Shown here piece after piece: positions 25,908 to 37,900 of a stretch of 64,000 nucleotides of DNA. Every line of letters starts with the position of its first letter. Position 1 is the first letter of the stretch. A model generated the notes under the pieces. The model ran no database searches. It saw only the letters and a program-made list of their open reading frames with translations, and was not told the DNA's origin. The translations under genes were made by a program, and so were the position numbers. Source of the stretch: Pomacea canaliculata (Eukaryota > Mollusca > Gastropoda > Architaenioglossa > Ampullariidae); contig NC_037590.1 of NCBI RefSeq assembly GCF_003073045.1, forward strand, positions 36,386,751 to 36,450,750, read 5' to 3'.

Positions 25908-28900
25908 TGAACTTACTTCCTCACCTGGACATGTCGAGTGCGTAGTTTAACTTAACCCATGGGTTGCAGAGTTAAACCCCAGGCTTATTCCCCACTGATA
26001 ATTGATACAATCCCCCCCTAATCTAAAATGGAAATAGCCGTCGGGTCAGTCACCTCTCTGACAGTTTTGTCATCGTCCAACGCTCGTAAATTCGGGAAAA
26101 TAACCCAGGAAACTCTGACTTGGCGTTTACGCCAACTTCTCCTATGCGATCCGGTTTCAGTCGCAGGAGCCAACGATTACCTCCACCGCTTGCAAAAAAT
26201 ACAAAAAAAAAAAAAAAAAGAAAAAAAGAAAAAAAGAAAACGCAGGTAGGGTGGGGGAGACTGCTGTGTTCTGCTGTTCGCCCATAACCGGTCGTCTAGG
26301 TGCCAGGTATACAGGTAGTTCTTTCTTTCTTTTTTTTTTAAGTTCTGCATCGCCGCTTCTGGTGTGCAAGGGAGTTGTTTATGGTCGTTGTGACCATAAC
26401 GTCCGCTGCCTGTACTAAGTGCGATCGCGTGTCAGGAGGCTAGTTAATCTACCTGACTTACACCAGCCAGTGCTGCCTTTATGACGGACCAGCCAGAACC
26501 GTCACACCAAAGCCCCGGGTGAGCACGGCGGACGTGTTCTTGCCCCTCCCTCGACCCTTCCTCCCACCCGCCACCTGCCAATCCCTCACCTTTGTACTGC
26601 AGGTTTAAATGTACGTACGTACGACATCTGTCCAGGAATAGCAAAAAAGCTTCGCGGATGCAAACTGTCAGTTAGCTAGTCTTTCAAATGCATTTCTGTG
26701 CTCTCATTCTTTTTTCTGATTGATTGAGACCGATTGATTTTGATTGATTGAGGGAACGTGAAATAGAAGGAAGATGGCTACATTGCATACTCAAATTCCA
26801 CGTACAAAATTGTAACAGGCTGCAAAATAATTTCCTTCTGAGCTTTTCTATCCAGTTTTGAAATTACATTGTTTTCACGCAAGAATGAATTGATAGCGGC
26901 GTGATGTGAAGCGGGTAACACAAACAACCAAACAACAAACCCTAATCATCCGAACAACACGACCGTCGTATATATATTTATACACATAACCGTTGTAAAA
27001 TGGAAATTGAGCCCATCTTCTCTGGACGATGATGGAGGCGGTGCACCTCCCCAGCAAATAAAAGGTAGTATCGTGTCCTGGCGGTAAGCAGTCCGTGCCG
27101 CCATGTAGTAGTTAAAGGCGTAATTGAATTAAGACGACATGAGATCGCTGCCCGGAAAACCCGCCGTGTCGGGAACTACAAAAAAAAAAAAAAAAGTGGA
27201 GCGGAAACCAAACCACTAAGTGGCATGCGCGGGAGGCCCCTTTAGACGACCTGCCGTTCGGGTATTCAAGATTTACGGTAGGTGTCTGTGTCAGGCCGTC
27301 GCCCATCATTGCCGCGGGATTTAGTAGAGGCGAAGACTGATGGTTAGCGCCAGGACACGCTCCTCTCGATGACTTAGCAGCTGCAGTCTAGGTTGCCAGT
27401 CACGAGAATAAACACTCCTGTAGTCCTATAGTGTTAAAGTTTACATGGTAGACACAAATACTGAAGACTTTTTTTTAAAATTTAGTTTAGAGTTTACAAA
27501 CATAGAGAGAGAGAAAGAGAGAGACCTCGCAGCCTTGGCATCTCTCATTGCTATTGAAATTTAGAAATCTTTCCATGTCTTTTGTTTGTTCATTGTTTCT
27601 TCCTTCCCTTTCTCTGTAGTAAAGAAGAGTGTGTTGAAAATAATTCAAGTATAAAGAAAATCTTATTTGAAAATCAGCTTACACCACACCCCTTCAAGTA
27701 AAACGATACCCTTCATCACATCTGCAGCTAATATCCCTGTCTCTGAGTAAAAATAAAAGCGACATTAAAGAAACCCGAAAACATGTTTAGCAAAATACAT
27801 TAAAGACAGCCGCAAGACGTTTGTACTGAGCATATAAATAAAATCCACCGTAAAGAGAGATTAGTGGATAATGGCATTTTGCTGTTATTTTCAGGTAGGC
27901 TAAATAGTTAGCTGAACTAAAACTTGCATCTTAATGCAGCTTTGTCCTTTTGCTCCTTTACTGCCACTTACTTAAAAACCTAATGCATTCAAATTTTTCA
28001 ATGTTTCAAAGCAGATTTCGTGTCAGAAGTCAAAAAGATGAATGCACCGACAGAAGCAAGTACACAGCCGGGTGTAGCAGGTAGACAATTCAATTTGCTT
28101 CTCGTGATAACTGCAGGGAAGAGGAGAGTGGGGATTTGGGAGGGGAGAAGGGAGGGATACTAAGGCACCAGAGGAGCTCAAGAGTCTTATTTCATTTTAT
28201 CAACTGAGCTGCTGCAAACTGCAACTCAAACTGCCGTAATGAAAATGATGAACATAATGGATATGTTTGTGGGAGTGGGTGTCACCGTCACCATCACCAT
28301 CACCGTCCATTCACCATTAATTACGCGGGCCTCAGGGTGGGAGTATATGCTTTGTGATCATCGGAACATTCTCCTGACCATGATATCCCCACCACCACCA
28401 CCACCACCACCACCACCACCACCACCACCACCACCACCACCACACCACCACCATCAGCATCATCATCATCTTGTCTTCCTGAATGAAGGCAGCCCCAAGC
28501 TTGTTCTGGTCGAACTAATGACGACGAAGCGGACCAGGCCAAAATCACTTAAACTCTCCAAGAGCCTGTAAGCCGAGCAAAGGCAGAGGACAGGACCAGG
28601 TATCAGTCGAAATTCACTCAACATAGAGGTCGCTGCGCATTAGTGTTTGTGACGAACGAGAAACATGTGTGCAAGGGTCAACGAACGATGTCAACAGCTG
28701 ACAAGTGACCAGGCTGGTCATAAGTGAAATAACAGGATGGCTGGTGTGACGACTTCTCACTCACTCTCCTTGAGTCTACTGCGTCTCGCCTTTTGCGGCG
28801 AAACAAGATAAATGACATTTTTATTAATTGCTTTTCTTTTAAATCCCAGCTTTGATGCCTGACACCTTAAGAATAGTCGGTCACGCACGCCGATCATATT

Positions 28901-31900
28901 AGTTATACGACATAGGTGGTTTGGTTTACCAAGGACGTCTCTGTCGCGCAAAAATGCTCTATAAATAGACACGCAAACAGTTTTTATCACTTGTTTTATC
29001 TAAATTTAATTACCTGTGCGAAAGAATTTGCAGGAACATTTAATCTGAGTGGCATCTGTAACAGAAATTAAACATTTTCTCTCTCTTTATCTATCGGTCT
29101 TTCTCTCTCTCTCTCAATCAGTGTGTGTGTGTGGGGGGGGGGGGGAGGTAAAGAGATAATGGGAATTCGTTAAAGCCAAGATTTAAAAAAATACTTTTGA
29201 AGGAATAATTGATCACCTTTGTTTGGATCAGGAAGTACACTTCGATTGTTTGTTGTTGGTGGTGGTTTTTGTTTTTTTTGTTTGTTTGTTGTTGTTTTTT
29301 TTGATTGTGTGAAGTTAATTTTATTTTTTAAGATATTGTTGTTAATTTTTTATTTTTCTAGTTTGGAAATCGGTAGCTTTGTTGTATCAATATTTTGAAA
29401 ACCTTCTGTTTTAGGACGATATCGTCCATGATCTGTTTACCTATCTAAAGCATCTGTTGGCTTTAACATCTGGGGATAGTCCGGAGATCGTTCAGGCATT
29501 GTATGTATTGGACTCCTAAAAGAATGTGAATGTCACACTTGCAGCTACGGAGTTTTCAAATCAGCAGGTATTTAATCTCATTTTGTCGTCCCGTCTTGGC
29601 TCGAGTCACCGCCACAAAGGCGAGAAACTTTACCAAGAGCACCAGGTGCAAACAGGCGAAGATCTCGACAAGGTTGATAACCTAGAAATTTTCGTCTTCC
29701 ATTTGGTAGATGGTTCACCCCCACAGGGACTCAATGACGGACACACCTTCCGATTATCCTAATTGGGACCTTGAAAAAGTCACCACAAGTAATTTTCTGA
29801 TTAAAAGAAGAAAAGAACTCAAACGCCTACCTGCACCCGGGACTCTGCCAAGCGGAGCTTCACAGCCAGCGCCTCGCGCATGAAGACATCCGGGTAGTGG
29901 CAGTCCAGAAAGGCCCTCTCCAGCTCCTCCAGCTGCCACCCAGTGAAGTTTGTCCTCGTTCGGCGTCTCTTCCCTTGTGGACAGTCATCACCCGTGTCGT
30001 CACCTTGATCTGTAGACAACAACAACAGTCATGCAAGAGAATGTCTATACTCTATTGTCGACAAGTAGGAAGTCACCCGCACTGGGACACCCGTGGTGAC
30101 CGGTAGCCGTGAAGCAATTAAATTGGGATGAAAATTGAACCCCTAAAATAACACAGACTAATTTGAAATATTTGTGCAGCTAAAAAGCTCACGCGTCATA
30201 TGCCGTGAAATTTTCTTAACCAGACAAACACTTTTCCGATCTCAGATTGTTTTTCTTGTAGAAATGATGTAGGAATACTCAAATGATGGATAAAAATTAT
30301 TTTGTTAGATATTTATATCTTATTGAATTTCTGAGAAGCACTTAAGCTTGGTCTTCAGATGTAAGAAATGCTGTGGTCATGACATATGAGAACAGGCACA
30401 ACAGTCCTTAAGACCATGAAGATAGTAACTTTTTTTAAAAACTGTAACTCAAAATAGAAATGAAATAATCCTTATTTTTAAGAAAACGTGTAGTATGCAT
30501 CAATATACGTTTTAAGTCCCAAGTAATATACAAAATACATAAATATAATTTTATATAGTGTGTAAAATGGAAGGTGAGCCTTCTTGGGACATGTAAAAAA
30601 GAGCGAGACCTGACTTGATTATGCTAAGCAGAGAGAGAGAGATGGACAAGATTATGGCTGCCATCGCTTTTTTCCCTTTTAGACCAGGATGGATTGCAAC
30701 ACTAACCATTTATCTCTCTTATCCTCGCCTCCCCCTCTCACACTTCTCTCTCTCCGTCTCTGTTAACATCTGTGAGCGCACTGAAGGGAAGAGGGTATCA
30801 TAAAGTGCGCGCGTGCGTGTGCATGTGTGAGAGATCATGCTTGCTGGAGAAAACAGACAAACGGGCAGAAAAATATTTATCACAGTGTACCACCTTATAA
30901 AGATATTTTTTAAACAAAATATTACACCAGCGACCACCAGAGCCTCAGTCTTGTTGCTGGCGAGTATCATTAACAACGAACTTCGAAGCCTGACAACTGT
31001 GGCCGAAAGAGTGCTTTTCACGATGAGGACAATAAACATGGGAGTGGCAAAAACACTCCTCTGAGCTCCTTTATCATCTCCATGAAATGACTTTTACTAC
31101 AAAATATTATGACAGAATACTAGAAAAACCAACATCAAATATGTTAAAAGTAAATTCGAGCTTTAAAAAACCCCAAGTTGAAAGTAAGTGATCTTATGTA
31201 CTTTCTATCGCTGAAATATTCACCGTGGTTCTTTCATTCCATCCTTCATTCATTTTTTTTTTTCTTTCTCTTCTTTTGTATTCCTCCCTCCTTTTATTCC
31301 GCACTTTCATTCCTAACATCTTTTATTCTCTTCTTCCACCTTTTTTCATAAAGACATATTTTGGCATATTTATTGTCAGACATTCAGACATATAAAAGGC
31401 CCGGCTGTTTCGTCTTTCAAGACCTTAACTTCACCTCTTTTCTCAAAGTTCCGACATCAGCTAGGCAATAAACTTTTAAAAGCCTCTTATATTTGTTTCG
31501 CTCTGTCTACAGATATAAGCTTAAATTGGTGCATTCAGTGAGTTAATGTTTCTTCCGGACTTCAATGGATCTACTTGTTTGTAAAAATAAAGCAAAATAA
31601 AGCCGATGTCATTCAGACAAAGTAATGGGCGGCAGTTTAAAAAAGAAAGTCCACGTAGTGGACAAGAGCAGTCGTTGTGTTTGAAGACAAGAGGCCGGCG
31701 CGACTCCATGTGGACAGCTTACTCTCAGAACTGAGAGATGTCTGTCAAAGGGCATTTCCTTCTTGTACCTGCGTCAACCTTAAGACTAAAGCTGCTGTCA
31801 TTGATTATACACCGGTGGTAGGAAAAAAAAACATAAAGACACAAAACCTTGGCCTTCGAAGTCCCCAGACGCTTTAATTGTTTCGCAAAAGTTAGTGGGA

Positions 31901-34900
31901 CCTTTAATGATGGTCGCTGGTGCATTATGCTCGTTTGCAACAGAATCATTTGGGATCTCTCTTTAAACAGCTCAAAGTTAGCTAAATGGCTGATCGAATT
32001 TAATTGACATTTAATTACTGACTTCGGGATGGCCTGCGGAGCAATTCGCAGGAAATCGTTGCCTTAAAGTAGTGTTTGTTGTCTTTTTATTGTCTGCATC
32101 GCCTCAGTAGATTCAGCCAAAAACAGACTTATTATGGAAACGTTTTCTTCTCATTTACGTCACTAAATGGAACACCGTTAAAACTTCAATGGCTTCAGAT
32201 TCTAAGGATGAAAAAAAATAAAATAACAAGGCATCACTTCAGACTTTGATCTTACAAGAACACTACATGTATTTATTATCGGTAAGTTTAAATAATTATT
32301 AAATACGAGCGCTTTAAGTTTTTAACAAAATCAATAAACTTTTCTTTTAATAAAAATGCGATGTGCTGTTGAGAAATCGTTTGTCGAGGGTGGAATTCCT
32401 ATATTTTCATTTCGTATGCTCGAGATATTAAAGCGAAGAATGGAATCTTTCAAAAAAGCACACATGAAATTAGTTCTTGTACACGAATATTAGTGAAAGT
32501 GGGCTTTGTGCACCCGAACCTTTCATGAACAGAGTGTTTTAATTAGTTAAGTCCTTTCTCTAGTGGTAAAGGCAATGACAAGGGTCCTCCAGTCTTGCTA
32601 ACTCTACGCCAACCATTATTTGTTTCGGTCTTCACAAAATATTTCCTTCACCAGCTTTTTTGCTTTATTTGATTTGTTTGATTGATTTTTGTGTTGTTTT
32701 GTTTGTTTTTTGTGTTGTTTTGTGGTTTTTGTTTGTTTTGTGGTTTCTGTTTGTTTTGTGGTTTTTGTTTGTTTTGTGGTTTCTGTTTGTTTTGTGGTTT
32801 TTGTTTGTTTTGTGGTTTTTGTTTCTTTGTTTTTGTCTTCGCAGGGATGGCCAGGGATGTTGTGAATCGGGTTTAAATAGTGTAAGTGTGAACAAGCTAA
32901 TAAGGCCTGCATTTTACTCGATTAATGGTCTCAGAGAAGCCAGTAATGTCAATATTTAATTGGGAAAACTAACGGAAACGAGAAATGTGTACCTAAGGAG
33001 TGTCAAAAGAAACAGGTTATATGCGAGCTGTTCATACTCTACTGCCAGTATAATTTTACCCCGAGCATGCCAGACTTACAGACTGAAAGAAAAAAGCCCT
33101 ACAGAACGTGGGTCCACACTGTAAACCAAGTAACAGTCTGACGACGTCGCACGTGGAATGCTCGAAGGGACGGATGCTAAACGTGGAATGCCCCAAGGGA
33201 TGCCAGACGCAAGCAAGCGTTGCGAGGTCTCGGCAACATTCACACAAGGCTCACCAACGTACACTTGTGACCGCTCTGAAGACCTCGGCTATGTACACTC
33301 GTGACTGTTCATTGATATCCACGCAAGCGACGAAGCCAGATGAAAGGTGAACCGCATATTACCAAACGACGAGAAGAAATTCTGCGCCTTCAAGGTCGTC
33401 CAACACTACGGGTGTGAGGCTTCAGAAGCACCCCACAAAGAGGAATAAACTAAAGCAAGTAATAAGAGACTTATTTTATTTCTCAGTTAAATGACAGCGG
33501 TAGACAGAACGATGCTATTGTGGGAAGCCAGTAGGGTTGCGTGGAACTTGTAAACGACTGTTTCTTGACGCCGTAACAATGGGTACAGTTACAAATACAT
33601 CTTTATTTACCCTGCTAGCTCGTGCGGCCTGTCATGTCTCGAGTTTCAGCTACCCGTACTTGCGACTTTAAAGGGTAGAAGTAGCGGCAGGTAGCGTTTA
33701 ACCTCTCAATACTTGAGTGCCACTGAAGAAACCAGAGAACTCGCGAGGCTTTCAAGTGCGTCCGTTTGTGCCTTCTTACTTTGAAGCACCCACCTGTGTT
33801 CATGATGACAAGCTAGATAATAGTTTCTTTTCTGATTGTACTGGGGGAAAAACTACGACTTCTGAAAACTTCAAAACTGCTTAAACGATAGAAGTATATA
33901 TAGGTTGTTCTGGTTTTAAAAACTAGAAAAGCAAACATTTCAACTAGTTATGTGCTGCTTTGCACATAAAATTAAATTGTAGTTAAAGGGTGACATATTT
34001 TGTTTGAAAATGTTGAAAAACAACCACGGAATTCAAAGCAACTTATGGTTATGCACAAAACATTAAGTGATGCAAACTATACAAAAATGATCGTTAGAAA
34101 TTAAAGTAATTATTTATGCAGATGCGAGCCAAGTTACGTTCACCTCTCGCACATTCAACAATAAATTTTTCATGATTAAAAAAACTATTTAGGCCATGAA
34201 AAATATTTTAAAAAACGCGACGGTACCGCTAAGAAAGAATGTTTGACAAACATAGACTGGTGTCTATCACTTTCACTATCGCACTTCTTTCTTCTACCCT
34301 CTTCTTGAAGTATCTTCTTTCTTCTCATAAATGCAATCCAAAGTTTTGCTGCGAATATGTCCACATGTTTCAAAGTTGACACTGGAAGTAAGCCTTTGGG
34401 AGAATTGTGCAGGTAAGGTATGACCACCTGGAAACTGAACACTGGTCTATCGCGTTTGGAACAATCTTGTCCGACTTTGAGAGAGAGGGTTGTGTGAAAT
34501 GTGTTTCAAAATTTCAATGTTACTTATAATTCTGTCTTTACACTAGAACCTTGAATAAATACTCTAGACATAATCGTAAATTTTTTTCGACGTTTTCTTT
34601 CATTCGACCCTGGAGCACTTTGGAAAAGCTGCTGCGGAAGTTGCGAAGGTCACTAAATCCGAGGAATCTAAACAATGAAGTGGGAGATGGCGACAAACTT
34701 TTTTTTTAAAGAAAACATATTTCACAAACCTTCACAAAACATTCCCCGTGTAGTTTTTATGCGTTCGAGCTGTAATAATGTAAACAAAACTGTAAAATGT
34801 GAGCTACGAGTTTCAGATGTTTTAATCTCGAACTGTCAGATATTCTGTGACGTGTGACACTCCGCGCGCTTGTAAAGGTCACCTCTTGATCGGTGAACAA

Positions 34901-37900
34901 ATGATTGGCCGTCAAACAGTCATGGAAATCAGTAACCGATGCTCTGTGAGAATGCAATGAAAAGGTTACTACCATAATTTTATCCATTCCTACCCCCATC
35001 CTCCTTTTTTCATCGGAGTGGGTAAATTTGGTTACATGACTCTGAATCGTTGGTTGGCATCTTAACTGTCACTTAAACAGTTGAAGCTAGGAGGGTGCAC
35101 CGGATGACCCCAGTTAACTCGGTGCAACTGCACAAAACGGGACTCACATCAGCGACCATGAATCGACAAGGAATTAGTTCGCCTAGCTCCTGGTGTCAGA
35201 CAAACGAACCGATCATAAAACTTTCGTGGTTCGGTTAATAGCGACCAGGAGAGAGAGAGGGGTGGGGATGTGGTGAGGTCGGTTAGGGAAAAAGTTTCTC
35301 GTTTTTCACCCCCGAGTGCAGTCTTCGATCGCCAGGTATCTGTCGGCCAACACTCATATTTTTCCCGATCTGACGTGAAGTGATATCTTACTCTCATCCA
35401 CCGATGACAGAGATGTCATATTCATGGAGCTCAAACGCCCCGCTGAAAAGGCTAGTCAAGGATCGCACGGCGGGTAGGTCAGAAAGGAGAGAGAGAAAGA
35501 GAGAGAGCGACAAATGGTTGATTTTCCTCCGATTGACACCCCATAACCCACGCAGGTATCTTGCACGGGTCGATGACTACGCCGAGCGAATGAGTGCACT
35601 TGCAGGTAATGCAAGGCAAACATACACACAACCTGTTTTTTGTGTGTGTGTCCTTCCCTATTTTGTGCACGGGTCAGGGGGTTTAAACGTTATTGCTAGT
35701 GGTAACCATCGCACTCTAGCTAACAAAAATGACGTTTTTGGATTTTATTGTGCCTCTTAATGGTTTTTTTGGACTAAAGGGAGAAAAAGGACGGGTACGT
35801 GCGATGTGAATGAAAGAGAAGAATATTATGTCGTAGAGAAAATTGAAAACTGTTTCAAAGACTCGCCTTACACACGAAGACCTCTGCCACGTTAAGACTG
35901 CTAAAATTTGCACTGGTTGCCCCTTTCCACACCCACCCCGCCCAACCCCACCTTCCCGAGCGAGTGTGGGAGCGATGGGATGAGTGTCTTCTGTCACAAT
36001 AGAGTATATTGCTGGCTACGATAACTTGGGAACTATTTGGACGATATGAAACTAATACTTTTATAAATAGCAACAGGCGATAATCCCTTATTCCTTTCTT
36101 CATTCATTCTTCGTTTATTCTTCCTTCATTCATTCATTCTCGCCTTCTTTCTTTCCTTCTTTTTCCTTATGCCACTTTCACTTTCTCTCTTGCGTTCGCA
36201 CCCTCCCTTCGTACTTCTCAGACTAGAAATTCAGCTGCAGACGGGTTTGCTTCAAAACGCGGGAGAAAACTAGTTGCTGTGAGCAAACAAAAATAATTTG
36301 CACTGATCTGTGAAAGCGTACTTTGGGCATCGAGCTGCCTGTTTCAGAAAAAAAACTCTTCACATAATTTTTGGGATGCGGCAGAGAAAAGCCAACTGAA
36401 AACGTTTCTCGCTCAGCAGATTACATACAAAATTCTGGACCATAACAAAGAAATGGCGATACTGTAGTGTGATTTCACCTATCTTCAGAAATCCATGCAA
36501 GACAGAAGTGTCTTGGTGTTTACATATCTGACATCAAGTTACATGTACCACCATTTATTCTACTTTGTTCGGAATTTAAACTCTCCTAGCTCCTAGACAG
36601 GGCGGACTTCTAGACCGACCGGTGGAAACAAGAGAGGTATTTCTAAGGAAGAAAGAGGGCGAAAGTATCAGAATAACATAAAGTTCTCATTTTTTGAAAA
36701 TGGTGAATGATGAAAACCAATCAAAAACGATGGAAAAACTGAGGTTGTAGGAAAACACTTTTGTTGTGAATCATTATGTAAGTATCGAGAATATTATTTT
36801 TAATCTCTTTGCGAGCTTTCTTCTCCTTTTACCGTAGGAATCAAGCAAACTTTAGATTTTGCTATGGCAACACATTCACTTTTTTCAAAGAAAGCTCAGA
36901 AGTTGTCTTTTAAGGTTTTCCTAAAATCGACGTGCTTCCAGGCCGTTTAATCATACAAGGAGCAAACTGAATTCTCGAAAGGACTTCAGAGGTCTCGTGG
37001 CTCATTCTTGATCGATTTTTAGTTCCTAACCCCTCCTCTAAAGATGTTGAACAATACAAGATCGTTAGGCCAGTGACTTAATATCATCGTGGCTGGGGTT
37101 GGGGGGTAGGGGGATTTGGAGGGGAGGAATGTGCAGTCGGGATTAGATCTTCAGTCTCCAAACTTTTGCCTTTTGAACATGCCCTCTACAATGTATAACC
37201 ACTATTCCGTTTAGCTATCCAAAACTGCTCAGGGACAGCAGCTATGAACAGGACGTAACGCTGGGCCTGGGTGAGAAGCTGTCTGGCCTGACGCGAGGGA
37301 GGGGCAGGGAGGGATAGTGTACCCGGGTTCGCAGCTGTGGAGAGGGTCCAGCCTTAGTCAACCTTTTTCTAATGTTTTCTTTTGCTTTTAAACAAAAGAG
37401 AAGAGAAAAGTCATCACGAGGAAAAGTAAATAAAGACAGACTTCAAAGAACCCTATAAAGCAACCTGGGCATGGGCGGCCCGCGGGCCGCATCCGGCCCG
37501 CCTCGTGTCCCTGACTGGCCCGCCCGCCAATATATATACTATATATATATATACAGTATTCGGTAAAACTGAGTTGACTATATTAGTCCGGCCCTCTAAA
37601 ACCATCCCAATTTGTCATGCGGCCCCTTGGGAAAATTAATTGCCCACCCCTGCTATAAAGTGTAGGCCTCACCACTTACTAGAGTTACTACTATACCTCC
37701 AATAATTGTACCCAAATCTGTGACATCACACATGCATTAGATGAAGGATATATATCTTGCATTGTCTTTGATCTCTGAGTTTTTCACGTCCACTGGTGAC
37801 ATTTTCCTATAGAAAGGGTGCGAATAGTTTGACCTTTTACTTCCTTTTCCCTCATTTACTGACCATATGTGTACACATGAGGTTCGTCTCATGCAACGAT

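Larger units (their letters stand above)
24798..29830 (-). other. Intron 2 of the Unc-4 gene
   Basis: A 5.0-kb intron splitting the homeodomain. It has good GT (29830 side) and AG (24798 side) borders. It holds a 32-T run, an A-rich tract, an (ACC)n microsatellite, (TC)n/(GT)n/G-run sequence near 29100-29147 and a perfect P3 homeodomain palindrome at 27121. No other gene is recognised. Confidence 0.85.

Noticed and set aside
28239..28571. Proline/histidine-rich 110-aa open frame
   Set aside because: Produced by the (ACC)n microsatellite in an intron.
32616..32959. Repetitive Cys/Phe or Thr/Lys/Gln protein frames on both strands
   Set aside because: Artefact of the 18-bp minisatellite, whose unit length is a multiple of three.
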